20,152 bases of DNA from Geobacter sp. (GTDB lineage Bacteria; Desulfobacterota; Desulfuromonadia; Geobacterales; Pseudopelobacteraceae): positions 1 to 20,152 of the forward strand of contig DAIERH010000016.1 of assembly GCA_027346925.1 (NCBI GenBank). Direction: 5' to 3'. The first letter of the stretch is position 1, and each line of letters opens with the position of its first letter. The position numbers and the translations under genes were made by a program. Under the pieces are notes generated by a model. The model did not search any database, had not been told where the DNA came from, and saw nothing but the letters and a program-made list of their open reading frames with translations. This document shows positions 1 to 8,236 of the stretch, one piece after another.

Positions 1-34
1 CGTAAGATACATGTTCAGGATGCACGATCTCCCC

Positions 35-553
35 CTATTTCATCAGTTTTTCGAGAAAGGCTCCCACCTCGGGGCTGTCCCACTCCATGGGACCGATGAC
101 CTTTTTCACAATAACACCCTGTCTGTCGATGATGAAAGTTTCCGGCACCCCGGTGATGCCGTAGGTCTTGGCGGCGCGGTTGTCCGGATCAATATAGGCT
201 GGCAGGCTGAAGCCGCTGGCCTGGAAGAACGATTCGATGGCCGGGCGCCCTCCCTCATCGATGGAGATCGCAACCATCTGGAACGGTTTGCCTGCCATGG
301 CCGTATTGAGTTTCATCATGGAGGGAATTTCCGAGCGGCAGGGGGGACACCAGGTGGCCCAGAAATTAAGCAGAACCACCTTGCCCTTCAGATCGGACAG
401 TTTGAGCGGAGTGCCGCTCAGACTGTTGACGATCACCTCCGGGGCCGGGTTGTTTTCAACGGGCATGGCGGCCTTGTTCGCCCCGTTTCGGTTACAGGCC
501 GCCACCACCGCAAGCACAATCATGACCGCAAAAAGGCTCAGGTACTTCTTCAT
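35..553 (-). CDS. TlpA/ResA-like thioredoxin-fold lipoprotein
   Basis: The 172-residue protein begins with a lysine-containing, hydrophobic signal and a lipobox ending in VAAC, so Cys20 is the probable lipidation site; it should be anchored in the membrane and face the periplasm. The thioredoxin fold follows, with the redox pair in WCPPC (Cys69, Cys72) and the cis-proline loop GVPETF. TlpA/ResA proteins reduce disulfides outside the cytoplasm, often on apocytochromes c during cytochrome maturation. That role suits a cytochrome-rich Geobacter-type cell, but the substrate is inferred. A GGAGG ribosome binding site lies six bases before the ATG. The gene follows the isoprenyl diphosphate synthase on the same strand after 57 bases and may share its promoter. 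Only 34 bases remain downstream to the window edge. Confidence 0.9.
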   Translation of the reverse strand: MKKYLSLFAVMIVLAVVAACNRNGANKAAMPVENNPAPEVIVNSLSGTPLKLSDLKGKVVLLNFWATWCPPCRSEIPSMMKLNTAMAGKPFQMVAISIDEGGRPAIESFFQASGFSLPAYIDPDNRAAKTYGITGVPETFIIDRQGVIVKKVIGPMEWDSPEVGAFLEKLMK

Positions 554-610
554 GTGGTTCCTCCGGGGGAATGATGGATTCTCGGGTAACTGCCAGTGGG
601 ATGGTGAAGA

Positions 611-1579
611 CTACCTGCTGCGGGTAACCACGTAGTCGGCCAGTTCCAGCAAGGCATCGCGGACATGGCCCGGAACAAATCCCAGCAGGTGTTCCGCACA
701 GTCCCCAATATAGCGCCGCGCCGTCGCCACCGTGTAATCTATGCCTTCATAGCGCTTCACAAGGCCGGACACGTCGCGAAAGTCTTCCAGCGACATCTCG
801 TCCTTTTCGATAACGGCGACGATGGTCTCCCGCTCCTCCTCCGAGCACTGGCGTAACGTATGGATCAATGGCAGGGTAATCTTCCCCTCTTCCAGGTCGT
901 GGCCGATGCTCTTGCCGAACTCCTCCTCGGAGGCGATGTAATCGAGTGTATCATCCATGAGTTGAAACGCAATCCCCAGATCCATGCCGAAATCGGCCAG
1001 GGCCTTCGTCTTTTCGGCAGAGGCATTGCCAAGGATTGCACCCGCCTCACAGGCCGCCGACATGAGGATGGCGGTTTTGGAGCGCACCACATCGATATAA
1101 CGCTCTTCCGACAGGTCGATCTCGCCGGTGCAGAGCAGTTGCATGACCTCCCCTTCCGCAATGATGGTGGTGGCACCGGAGAACACCCGCAGGATATCGA
1201 GACTGCCGGCGGTGACCATCAGGGAGAATGATTTGGAAAACAGAAAATCGCCCACCAGCACCGAGGCTTCGTTGCCCCACAGGGTATTGGCCGAGGCAAT
1301 GCCGCGACGCAGGGTGGCGCTGTCCACAACGTCATCGTGCAACAGGGTGGCGGTATGGATGAATTCAACGACGCTGGCCAGCGGAACAGCCTTGTCCCCC
1401 TGATAATCACAGAGCCTGGCCGCCAGCAGAAGCAATGCCGGGCGAACGCGTTTCCCGCCGCTGGAAAGCACATATTCCCCCACCTTGCGGATCAGGGGGA
1501 CATCGGACTCCAGGTCTTTGCGGAATTGCTGTTCGACGCGCTTCAGATCGTCGCCAATGATATTCAAAACAGCCTGCAT
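611..1579 (-). CDS. ispB: Trans-isoprenyl (octaprenyl-type) diphosphate synthase
   Basis: This is a full-length all-trans polyprenyl diphosphate synthase. It adds isopentenyl diphosphate units to an allylic primer to make the side chain of respiratory quinones (menaquinone in this group). Visible motifs are GKRVRP near residue 43, the first aspartate-rich motif DDVVD near 83-87 within LLHDDVVD, and the second in MDDTLDY near 210-214. Both motifs bind magnesium and diphosphate. The 322-residue length is normal. The ATG at 1579 is chosen; an in-frame TTG at 1582 gives one extra residue, and the GAGG upstream (6 or 9 bases away) fits either. Chain length cannot be read from sequence by eye, so the symbol ispB is by family resemblance. 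A sigma-70 promoter is visible at 1609-1638. Confidence 0.93.
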   Translation of the reverse strand: MQAVLNIIGDDLKRVEQQFRKDLESDVPLIRKVGEYVLSSGGKRVRPALLLLAARLCDYQGDKAVPLASVVEFIHTATLLHDDVVDSATLRRGIASANTLWGNEASVLVGDFLFSKSFSLMVTAGSLDILRVFSGATTIIAEGEVMQLLCTGEIDLSEERYIDVVRSKTAILMSAACEAGAILGNASAEKTKALADFGMDLGIAFQLMDDTLDYIASEEEFGKSIGHDLEEGKITLPLIHTLRQCSEEERETIVAVIEKDEMSLEDFRDVSGLVKRYEGIDYTVATARRYIGDCAEHLLGFVPGHVRDALLELADYVVTRSR

Positions 1580-1608
1580 CAAGAGGTTCCTCGGGGTAAA
1601 TTTTCGTC

Positions 1609-1638
1609 ATAGTAAAGGAATGAAAACCTGTTTGTCAA
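1609..1638 (-). promoter_or_regulatory. Sigma-70 promoter for the isoprenyl synthase gene
   Basis: On the minus strand a perfect TTGACA (-35) is followed after 18 bases by TACTAT (-10), about 30 bases before the start codon. It is probably the promoter for the synthase and the TlpA-like gene behind it. Confidence 0.6.
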
Positions 1639-1681
1639 AGCATTTCTAGCCATTGACGCGCCCACTGACATAAGGTTTCCA

Positions 1682-1710
1682 TTGCCAGACCGGCCGCCGC
1701 GGTATATGGT
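1682..1710 (+). promoter_or_regulatory. Sigma-70 promoter for the DEAD-box helicase
   Basis: TTGCCA and TATGGT are separated by 17 bases, 45 bases upstream of the helicase start. Five of six and four of six bases match consensus. An overlapping TATATG gives a less favourable 15-base spacing. Confidence 0.4.
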
Positions 1711-1754
1711 AGTTTGGATCTAACCAAAGGCAATTCAGTACGAGGATTGATTAC

Positions 1755-3146
1755 ATGAAATTTGATGAACTCAAACTGCCGGAACAGCTCCGCCAGGGCA
1801 TTGCCGAAGCCGGCTTTACCGATTGCACCCCCATCCAGGAGCGCACCCTTCCCCTCACGCTCTCCGGCACGGACGTGGCCGGCCAGGCCCAGACCGGCAC
1901 CGGCAAGACCGCCGCTTTTCTGGTGACCCTCTTTACACGCCTCCTGGCCGCCCCCGAGAGAAAAGGCACCCATCCACGGGCCCTGATCCTGGCTCCGACC
2001 CGCGAGTTGGTGGTGCAGATCGAGCAGGATGCCCAACTGCTGGGGAAATATTGTGGTTTTACCATCCAGGCCATCTATGGCGGGGTTGATTACATGAAAC
2101 AGCGGGATGCCCTGCGCGAAGGGGCCGACGTGATCATCGGCACCCCCGGCCGGCTGATCGACTACCTCAAGCAAAAGGTCTACAGCCTGAAAGAGATCGA
2201 GATGTTGGTAATCGACGAGGCCGACCGTATGTTCGACATGGGGTTCATCGCCGACCTGCGTTTCATCCTGCGCCGTCTGCCCCCCTTTGACAAGCGCCAG
2301 AATCTGATGTTCTCCGCCACCCTCAACCAGCGGGTTATGGAATTGGCCTACGAGTTCATGAACCTGCCGGACAAGGTCTCCGTCACTCCGGAGAAGATGA
2401 CCGCCGAGCGGGTCGAACAGGTGCTGTACCACTGCTCGCGCAAGGAGAAGTTTCCCCTCCTCCTGGGTCTGCTCAGGCGCGAAGGGATGGAGCGCACCAT
2501 GATCTTCGTCAACACCAAGCGAGAGGGCGAGTTCCTGCACGATCGGCTGAACGCCAACGAGTTCCCCTGCCGGGTCATCTCCGGTGACGTGGAGCAGCGC
2601 AAGCGGATGCGCATTCTGGCTGATTTCAAGGAAGGCAGATTGCCGATCCTGATTGCCACGGACGTGGCCTCGCGCGGCCTGCACATCGAGGGGGTCTCCC
2701 ACGTCATCAACTACGACCTTCCTCAGGACTGCGAGGATTACGTGCACCGCATCGGCCGCACCGCCCGGGCCGGGGCCGAGGGCAAGGCCATCTCCCTGGC
2801 GGATGAGGACGGCGCCTTTTTCCTGGAGGCCATCGAAGAATATATCAAGCATAAAATCCCCACCGAGTGGGCCGAGGACGACCTGTTCGTCAACGATTAC
2901 AACCGGGTTGCCCGGCCGAAGCATAAACATGACCTGAAAAGGGAAGGCACGGCCGGTGGGCGAGGAGGCGGCAGACCCGCACACAAAGGGGGTCCGGCCA
3001 GGAAGACAGCCACCGCAGCGGCCTCGAAAGCGCCTGTCACGGCAAGGGTGAATCCTGAAACGGGAGAGCCGGCCAAGAAGCGGCGGAGGAGGAGGAAAAA
3101 ACCGGCCGGAGAAGGTTCGCCGGCTACACAGGCTTCCGCGGAGTAA
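1755..3146 (+). CDS. rhlB: DEAD-box ATP-dependent RNA helicase, RhlB type
   Basis: All the classical motifs are present in order: Q motif with TPIQ (25-28), Walker A AQTGTGKT (45-52), PTREL (81-85), GG, TPGRL (130-134), DEAD (154-157), SAT (187-189), and the second RecA lobe with ATDVASRG (301-308) and HRIGRTARAG (331-340). Stretches such as VAGQAQTGTGKT, LPLTLSG and DLPQDCEDYVHRIGRT closely match what I know of Escherichia coli RhlB, the helicase of the RNA degradosome. The last 80 residues are a low-complexity, Gly/Ala/Lys/Arg-rich tail ending in a run of arginines and lysines before an acidic end; such tails bind RNA non-specifically. A GAGGA lies eight bases before the ATG. A related RhlE-type role cannot be excluded. 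Confidence 0.93.
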   Translation: MKFDELKLPEQLRQGIAEAGFTDCTPIQERTLPLTLSGTDVAGQAQTGTGKTAAFLVTLFTRLLAAPERKGTHPRALILAPTRELVVQIEQDAQLLGKYCGFTIQAIYGGVDYMKQRDALREGADVIIGTPGRLIDYLKQKVYSLKEIEMLVIDEADRMFDMGFIADLRFILRRLPPFDKRQNLMFSATLNQRVMELAYEFMNLPDKVSVTPEKMTAERVEQVLYHCSRKEKFPLLLGLLRREGMERTMIFVNTKREGEFLHDRLNANEFPCRVISGDVEQRKRMRILADFKEGRLPILIATDVASRGLHIEGVSHVINYDLPQDCEDYVHRIGRTARAGAEGKAISLADEDGAFFLEAIEEYIKHKIPTEWAEDDLFVNDYNRVARPKHKHDLKREGTAGGRGGGRPAHKGGPARKTATAAASKAPVTARVNPETGEPAKKRRRRRKKPAGEGSPATQASAE

Positions 3147-3168
3147 CAACTTTTACAATATGAAACAT

Positions 3169-3193
3169 AATCCCCGCGCGTCTCTCGGGGATT
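3169..3193 (+). terminator. Hairpin terminator between convergent genes
   Basis: A perfect eight-base stem (AATCCCCG with CGGGGATT) encloses a nine-base loop, 22 bases after the helicase stop codon, and is followed by TCTTATT. The T run is short, so it is a weak intrinsic terminator. It may also serve the convergent acpH transcript. Confidence 0.6.
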
Positions 3194-3232
3194 TCTTATT
3201 GTCACGTCATTTGCTTTTGATACGCGGTCAAA

Positions 3233-3820
3233 TCATCCCCTTGATTCGAGATAATCAGCCGCAAACCGCTGCACCTCGGGCATGAAATTCCGGAAATCGT
3301 CCCGTATTTCTCCGTAATGCCGCACCAGTTCCTCTTCCCCACCTGCCAGGGGGTTGGGGCGACGCACCCGTCGTCGCGCCATGCGCTCCAAGGCAGCCCC
3401 AATTCCCTGCACCTCGCGGTACGATGGGATCAACTCCCCGAAGATCACCGGCAGCACCTCCCGCATCCTCTCGGGCAGAAAGCGATGATTGGCCTCCACC
3501 ATCCCCCGCGCCCGTTTCAGGTAGGCCTCGAAGGGCTCCGACGACCATTGTTCCCATTCGGCCGCCAGAAAATGGTCGTAAAACAGATCCACCAGCACTC
3601 CGCGCCAAAGCCCGTAGCAGGGGGCAATGCGTGCCCTGCTCCGTTGAAAGCAGGGATGATTCTGGGCAAAGGAATCTATCCGGCGGTGCAACTCGATGCC
3701 GGTCCGAAGACATGGTGGGTAGTCGTCACTGATCCGTCCCTTGACGAAGTCGCCCATCAGGTTGCCCGTCAGGATGTCCGGGGCGTTGCCGGACAGATGG
3801 AGGTGGAAGAGAAAATTCAA
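3233..3820 (-). CDS. acpH: Acyl carrier protein phosphodiesterase (AcpH family)
   Basis: The 195-residue protein matches the AcpH (DUF479) family along its length. It starts MNFLFHLHLS, then has GNLMGDFVKG with the expected metal/catalytic Asp24, ELHRRID, and YDHFLA. These are the same landmarks as in E. coli AcpH. The enzyme removes the 4'-phosphopantetheine arm from holo-acyl carrier protein. The best start is TTG, preceded by AGGG at six bases. This TTG overlaps the TGA stop of the slipin gene (TTGA), which points to translational coupling. Its placement in an NfeD-slipin operon is unusual in my knowledge and may link carrier-protein turnover with membrane quality control; that link is inference. 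Confidence 0.88.
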   Translation of the reverse strand: MNFLFHLHLSGNAPDILTGNLMGDFVKGRISDDYPPCLRTGIELHRRIDSFAQNHPCFQRSRARIAPCYGLWRGVLVDLFYDHFLAAEWEQWSSEPFEAYLKRARGMVEANHRFLPERMREVLPVIFGELIPSYREVQGIGAALERMARRRVRRPNPLAGGEEELVRHYGEIRDDFRNFMPEVQRFAADYLESRG

Positions 3821-4584
3821 GCCGTGCCCTGCTTCTCCAGAAACATCCTGATCAGGTCGATGGGTACCGGAAAGATGGTGGTGGAGTTCTTCTCGGCGGC
3901 GATCTCCGTCAGGGTCTGCAGGTAACGCAACTGCAGGGCGGTCGGCTCCGAGGCCAGCACCGTGGCGGCCTGGGCCAGCTTCTCCGAAGCTTGGAGTTCG
4001 CCCTCGGCATGGATTATCTTGGCGCGCCGCTCGCGCTCCGCCTCGGCCTGCTTGGCAATGGCCCGCTGCATCTCCTGGGGCAGGTCGATGTTCTTCACCT
4101 CAACGTTGGCGACCTTCACCCCCCACGGACCGGTATGGCGGTCGAGGATCTCCTGCAACTCCTTGTTGATCTTCTCCCGGTTGGCCAGAAGTTCGTCCAG
4201 GTCCACCTGTCCCAGCACGCTGCGCAGGGTCGTCTGGGACAGTTGACTGGTGGCATACAGGTAGTTTTCCACATCAACGATCGCCTTCTGGGGCTCCATG
4301 ACCCGGAAATAGATCACCGCCGAGACCTTGACCGTTACGTTGTCGTGGGTGATCACGTCCTGGGGTGGCACATCCATGACCACGGTACGGAGCGTCACCC
4401 GCACCAGCCGGTCAATACCGGGGATGATGAAGAACAGTCCCGGCCCCCGCACCCCGGCCAGCCTCCCCAGTCGGAACAACACCCCACGCTCGTACTCGGG
4501 CAAGATCCGCACCGCACTGGCTGCGAACATCACGAAGAGAATGAAGACAAAGGCAAACGGCACATAATTGAAGATAGTGAACAT
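3817..4584 (-). CDS. Slipin / stomatin-like SPFH-domain membrane protein
   Basis: A 255-residue SPFH protein. An N-terminal hydrophobic segment (about residues 8-26) is followed by the stomatin-type sequence VRILPEYERGVLFRLGR, the PGLFFIIPGID turn, the band-7 core, and an Ala/Glu/Arg-rich coiled coil (QAEAERERRAKIIHAEGE). Slipins oligomerise on the membrane and are known partners of NfeD proteases. The start is set at the ATG at 4584, because GGAGG lies directly before it. The open frame runs further upstream to 4776, but only by overlapping the 3' part of the nfeD gene. It is separated from nfeD by 41 bases and overlaps acpH at its stop codon. Confidence 0.92.
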   Translation of the reverse strand: MFTIFNYVPFAFVFILFVMFAASAVRILPEYERGVLFRLGRLAGVRGPGLFFIIPGIDRLVRVTLRTVVMDVPPQDVITHDNVTVKVSAVIYFRVMEPQKAIVDVENYLYATSQLSQTTLRSVLGQVDLDELLANREKINKELQEILDRHTGPWGVKVANVEVKNIDLPQEMQRAIAKQAEAERERRAKIIHAEGELQASEKLAQAATVLASEPTALQLRYLQTLTEIAAEKNSTTIFPVPIDLIRMFLEKQGTA

Positions 4585-4625
4585 GATGCCCTCCATTATC
4601 TGATGGCGGGGAGACCCCGCCGCCC

Positions 4626-5900
4626 CTACGAAATCCTTTTCACCTTGAGCCTCATCCCTTGCACCGCCTCCACCACCACTTTGGTACCGACCGCAATCGG
4701 TTCGTCGCTCCAGGCGTCCCAGTATTCGCCACGGACAAATACCTTCCCTTCCGGGGCGATCCCGCTTTCGGCCCACCCCTCCTCGCCGATCAAGCCTTCC
4801 CGGCCCGTGGTCGGCCGCAGGCGGTGGACGCGCAATGCCTTGGTGACGGCAAAGACGAAGAACCCGGCCGTGGCCAGCACCGTCACCCCTATTACGCTCC
4901 AGGAAACCCGCAGGTAAGTTTCCGGCGATTCGAACAGCATGAGCGACCCCAAAACCATGGCTATCACCCCGCCGAGCGTCAGCATCCCATGGGATACGAC
5001 CTTGATCTCGGCAATGAACAGGATCAGCGCCAGGAGGATCAGCAGGACCCCGGCATAGTTGACCGGCAGGGTCTGGAAGGCAAAAAAGGCCAGGATCAGC
5101 GATATGCCGCCGATCACGCCGGGCAGGATCACGCCGGGATTGGAGAGTTCGAAGAACAACCCCAGCATGCCCAGCATCATCAGGACATAGGCTACGTTGG
5201 GGTTGCTGATGGCGTTGAGAACCCGTTCCACCGGCCCCATCTCCGCCGTGACCACCTCGGCCCCGGCCAGCCGCAGGACCATCTCCCTGCCGTCGCGGCT
5301 GATCCGGCGCCCATCCAGTTGTCGCAACAGGTCGCCCCGGTCCCGTGCTATGATATCGATGACATGACCGGTCAACGCCTTGTCGGCACTCAGGGAGATG
5401 CTGTCACGCACCATACTGCGCGCCAGAGCCTCGTTCCGGCCCCGTTTGCGGGCAATCCCCTCTGCGTAGGCTTCTGCGTCGTTGACCACCTTATCTTCCA
5501 TGGTCTTGTCGCCCTTCTCGCCCATGGAAACCGGGTGGGCCGCCCCAATATTGGTGCCGGGCGCCATGGCGCCGATGTCCGCAGCCAGGGTAATGATGGC
5601 GCCCGCCGAGGCGGCACGCGCCCCGGATGGCGCCACATACACCGCCACCGGTACCGGGCTGGCAAAGATGTCCTGGACAATCCGCCGCATGGCACTATCA
5701 AGCCCTCCCGGTGTGTCCAACTCGATCAGCAGCAGGCTGTCCCCCCGCCTGGCCGCATCCTCAATGGTGCGATGGAGGAATTGGGCAATCACGGGGGTGA
5801 TCGGGTCATGGACGGCAACGACCCGTATCACGGGCGGCGCGGCCGACAGAAGTACGGCGCAGCACAGAAACAGACACATGGCAAGGGTGCATAACCGCAT
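4626..5900 (-). CDS. nfeD: NfeD family membrane-bound serine protease (ClpP class)
   Basis: The 424-residue protein has a signal-like N-terminus (1-21) and a ClpP-class protease domain. LDTPGG (61-66) and ASAG give the probable nucleophile Ser98, and Lys137 in DKVVND is the likely general base by analogy with the archaeal PH1510 protease Ser-Lys dyad. Four or five hydrophobic helices follow (about 235-365). The C-terminal OB-fold NfeD domain contains GKVFVRGEYWDAWSDEPI. This is the long form with its own protease domain. The family cleaves hydrophobic C-terminal segments of its slipin partner, here the next gene. A GGAGG lies five bases before the ATG and a strong promoter lies just upstream. 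Assignment of Lys137 is from memory of the family. Confidence 0.93.
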   Translation of the reverse strand: MRLCTLAMCLFLCCAVLLSAAPPVIRVVAVHDPITPVIAQFLHRTIEDAARRGDSLLLIELDTPGGLDSAMRRIVQDIFASPVPVAVYVAPSGARAASAGAIITLAADIGAMAPGTNIGAAHPVSMGEKGDKTMEDKVVNDAEAYAEGIARKRGRNEALARSMVRDSISLSADKALTGHVIDIIARDRGDLLRQLDGRRISRDGREMVLRLAGAEVVTAEMGPVERVLNAISNPNVAYVLMMLGMLGLFFELSNPGVILPGVIGGISLILAFFAFQTLPVNYAGVLLILLALILFIAEIKVVSHGMLTLGGVIAMVLGSLMLFESPETYLRVSWSVIGVTVLATAGFFVFAVTKALRVHRLRPTTGREGLIGEEGWAESGIAPEGKVFVRGEYWDAWSDEPIAVGTKVVVEAVQGMRLKVKRIS

Positions 5901-5927
5901 GGAGACCTCCGGGGCACTACGCGTTTA

Positions 5928-5955
5928 AGTATACCCCCTTCTCCATGTCGGTCAA
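5928..5955 (-). promoter_or_regulatory. Sigma-70 promoter for the nfeD-slipin-acpH operon
   Basis: On the minus strand TTGACC (-35) and TATACT (-10) are separated by 16 bases, with the -10 box 27 bases before the nfeD start. It is the only good promoter seen upstream of the three tightly packed genes. Confidence 0.6.
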
Positions 5956-5998
5956 AAGGAAGGGACCGGAAACAGTCAAGATCGGATGATGTGATTTC

Positions 5999-6418
5999 TT
6001 ACAGACGAAGTTCGGGTTTGAGATGGGGCGGGGTGTAGTTGACGGCGATTCGCCATCCCTTTCTTCCTTCCAGCACCGGTTCGAGTTTGCACGCTATGTA
6101 GCCGATCAGACTTGCATCCTCAGGCAGTTCCGTGGCGATCCTGACAATACGGAAGGCCACCAGGTCGCCCACTTGGGGATAGCCCGGCGCATCCGCCATG
6201 GTACAGCCCCACATGTCGAGCGCACCCTGCGGGCCGGCAAGGCGCAGACGGAAACAGCGCTCGCCCTCACTACCCCGCCGACCTTCCCCCACCACCAAAC
6301 CGGGCACCAGCGCATTCAGCAACAGGCGGTACCCCATGGTGCAGGCATGGGCAAAGGCGGCATCGTTATCGGGAAACTGCCGCGGAGGTTCGTCTTTCCT
6401 GCGAAACCAGTCAAACAT
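5999..6418 (-). CDS. Conserved hypothetical protein
   Basis: A 139-residue soluble protein that I do not recognise. It begins MFDWFRRKDEPP, has no signal peptide or membrane segment, and contains an evenly mixed alpha/beta-like sequence with GCTMADAPGYPQVGDLVAFRIVRI in the middle, suggestive of a small beta-barrel. The ending is proline-rich (NYTPPHLKPELRL). A purine-rich GGGGGAAGG ribosome binding site precedes the ATG. It lies 98 bases upstream of nfeD on the same strand but is probably separately transcribed, because nfeD has its own promoter in between. Coding status is supported by the ribosome binding site and sequence character, not by homology. Confidence 0.7.
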   Translation of the reverse strand: MFDWFRRKDEPPRQFPDNDAAFAHACTMGYRLLLNALVPGLVVGEGRRGSEGERCFRLRLAGPQGALDMWGCTMADAPGYPQVGDLVAFRIVRIATELPEDASLIGYIACKLEPVLEGRKGWRIAVNYTPPHLKPELRL

Positions 6419-6514
6419 GACGCGCCTTCCCCCTGCCCATTTTGTCCGACGACTGTTGGTATATACCCACTACCACCCGCCCGTGCTGTAAGCCCGCGAG
6501 GATTGGAGTGTTGG

Positions 6515-8107
6515 CTAGAATTCCGGAGCAGGCGGCGCGCCGGGCAGGACGAATGAAAAGGTGCTCCCCTCCCCCACGCGGCTCTCCGCCCAGATCCTGC
6601 CGCCGTGGTGCTCCACGATCTGCTTGCATATGGGGAGTCCAAGACCGGTGCCCTTGGGCCTGTCGGTCAGGGTATCACCAACCTGTTTGAACTTCTCAAA
6701 GACCAGCGTACGGTCCTTCTCGGCAATGCCAATGCCGGTATCGATGATCGAGACAAGGACGGCGTCCTGTTCAAACCCGCTGTAAGCGCCGCCATTGGCG
6801 CTTCCCTCGCCCATCCCCGCCATCCTGGCCATGACCGTTACGGCCCCCCTGTCGGTAAACTTGAGCGCATTGGAAATAAGATTGATCGCCACCTGGATCA
6901 GCCGGTCCTTGTCGCCTTCCACAATCAGTTGACCGGGGGCAATAACCTTGTTCAAGTCGAGCCCCTTGTCCTCGAACAATGACGCCGTGGCGGCGATGGC
7001 CCGGTCGAGTATCTCCTCGATGGCGACCGGTTCCATCTTCCACTCGATTTTACCTGCCTCCATCTTTGACAGATCAAGGACATCGTTGATCAAGGCGGTC
7101 AACCGTTCCCCTTCGGAGATGATGATACGGATGTTGTCGTTTACCTGCGCCATTGCCCGGACCGCTTTGGCGTCGTTGGTCGGTAGCTGGGGGAAAATAA
7201 CCTCATCAAGCTTTTTCTGGATAACCCTCGTGAAGCCGAGCACGGAGGTCAAGGGGGTCCTGAGTTCATGCGAGACGGTGGAAATAAATTCATCCTTCAT
7301 CCTGCCGACCTCTTTTTCAGAGGTCACGTCACGTACGATCACCAGTGCCCCGATGAACTCATCCTGCCGGGCCGATGAATACAGTTTCCTGCGGATCGCC
7401 GAGACGATCGCCGATCCTGTCCTGCCCCCCTGCAACTCAACCTGGGCAGTGAAAACAGCCTCCTGCTCCGAACGAATCTTATCCAGAAGCGACACGAGAT
7501 TTTCGTTGAATATCCCGCGACAGTCCTTGCCCTCAAGCTCCATCCGTTCAAGCCCGAACATCCCCACCAGGGCGGGGTTGGCGAGGGTTATGAGGTACTC
7601 GGCGTTGGTGACGAGCAGGCCATCGGGCATGTTATTGATGATGGCGGTCCTCGATGAAAGGGCGTTTTCCAGCTCAGAGGTTTTAAGCGCAAGATCCGCG
7701 ACGAGCTGGATATTGTGCTTCTTCATCTGGTGCTTCTCTATCGCCTTTTTGACCGTAATGATGATGGTATCCTGGATGCTCTCGTCCTTGAGCACATAGT
7801 CGATGGCCCCGCTGTTGAGGGCCTCAACCGCAACCGCGATACTGCTTACGCTGGTGACGATGATGATCGGTACGTCATGGTTGTTCCTGCGAAGCTCCTT
7901 GATCAGTTGCACCCCGTCCATTTCCGGCATGTTGACATCGGAAACAATGAGGTCTATGCCCGCATCGGCGATGTAGCTTTCCAGCGCAGCGGCGCCGTTT
8001 TCGGCGGTCACCACCCGATAGCCGCTGGCCTCAAGGATCGTCGAGAGCATGTCGCGCACAAAGGCGTCATCATCCACCACCAATATCTTCGTCACTTCAG
8101 CGCTCAT
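6515..8107 (-). CDS. Response regulator-PAS-histidine kinase hybrid
   Basis: The 530-residue cytoplasmic protein has an N-terminal receiver domain (1-125) with acidic pocket DDD (12-14), phospho-acceptor Asp57, Thr85 and Lys107. A short helix leads to a PAS domain (about 150-262), a HisKA domain with phospho-acceptor His280 in STVSHELRTPL, and an HATPase domain with N box INLISNALKFT, G1 DTGIGI and G2 GTGLGL. There is no membrane segment, so the input is a phosphorelay into the receiver plus whatever the PAS domain senses. No partner regulator gene is adjacent, so it is an orphan. An AGGAG lies eight bases before the ATG, inside an inverted repeat. Confidence 0.93.
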   Translation of the reverse strand: MSAEVTKILVVDDDAFVRDMLSTILEASGYRVVTAENGAAALESYIADAGIDLIVSDVNMPEMDGVQLIKELRRNNHDVPIIIVTSVSSIAVAVEALNSGAIDYVLKDESIQDTIIITVKKAIEKHQMKKHNIQLVADLALKTSELENALSSRTAIINNMPDGLLVTNAEYLITLANPALVGMFGLERMELEGKDCRGIFNENLVSLLDKIRSEQEAVFTAQVELQGGRTGSAIVSAIRRKLYSSARQDEFIGALVIVRDVTSEKEVGRMKDEFISTVSHELRTPLTSVLGFTRVIQKKLDEVIFPQLPTNDAKAVRAMAQVNDNIRIIISEGERLTALINDVLDLSKMEAGKIEWKMEPVAIEEILDRAIAATASLFEDKGLDLNKVIAPGQLIVEGDKDRLIQVAINLISNALKFTDRGAVTVMARMAGMGEGSANGGAYSGFEQDAVLVSIIDTGIGIAEKDRTLVFEKFKQVGDTLTDRPKGTGLGLPICKQIVEHHGGRIWAESRVGEGSTFSFVLPGAPPAPEF

Positions 8108-8115
8108 AATGTCTT

Positions 8116-8128
8116 CTCCTGACAGGAG
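8116..8128. repeat. Inverted repeat covering the kinase ribosome binding site
   Basis: CTCCTG and CAGGAG flank a single central base, giving a 13-base perfect dyad. On the minus strand its left-hand part supplies the AGGAG of the hybrid kinase gene. The one-base centre argues for a protein-binding dyad rather than an RNA hairpin. Confidence 0.35.
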
Positions 8129-8134
8129 GTATAC

Positions 8135-8162
8135 ATAATAAATTAATAATTTGCAACGACAA
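8135..8162 (-). promoter_or_regulatory. Possible sigma-70 promoter for the hybrid kinase
   Basis: On the minus strand TTGTCG and TATTAT are separated by 16 bases in an AT-rich stretch, about 28 bases before the kinase start. The -10 box is good and the -35 box is moderate. Confidence 0.35.
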
Positions 8163-8195
8163 CGCGGAGCAGGTCGATTTTCAGGGCAGCGACCG

Positions 8196-8204
8196 TGCTA
8201 TACT
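8196..8204 (+). promoter_or_regulatory. Extended -10 promoter for the lipoprotein gene
   Basis: TGCTATACT is an extended -10 element (TGN plus TATACT) 33 bases upstream of the start codon. No convincing -35 hexamer is present, which is typical of extended -10 promoters. Confidence 0.4.
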
Positions 8205-8236
8205 ATAAAAAAATGCAGTGAAAGGAGGTAGGGTGT

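Noticed and set aside
1..12. ATG at 12 on the minus strand as start of a gene beyond the left edge
   Set aside because: Only four codons are visible and the purine run GGGGAG is 16 bases away. A CcdA-type cytochrome biogenesis gene would fit after a TlpA-like gene, but nothing visible proves it.
1635..3149. 504-codon open frame on the minus strand opposite the helicase gene
   Set aside because: It is an antisense shadow created by high GC at third positions. The plus strand encodes every DEAD-box helicase motif, and the antisense product shows no recognisable domain.
4585..4776. Upstream extension of the slipin gene
   Set aside because: It overlaps the nfeD coding end in another frame, gives a charged sequence unlike slipins, and GGAGG sits directly before the ATG at 4584.
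4659..5894. 411-codon open frame on the plus strand opposite nfeD
   Set aside because: Composition is Gln/His/Pro/Gly-rich without domains, while the minus strand has a full NfeD protease.
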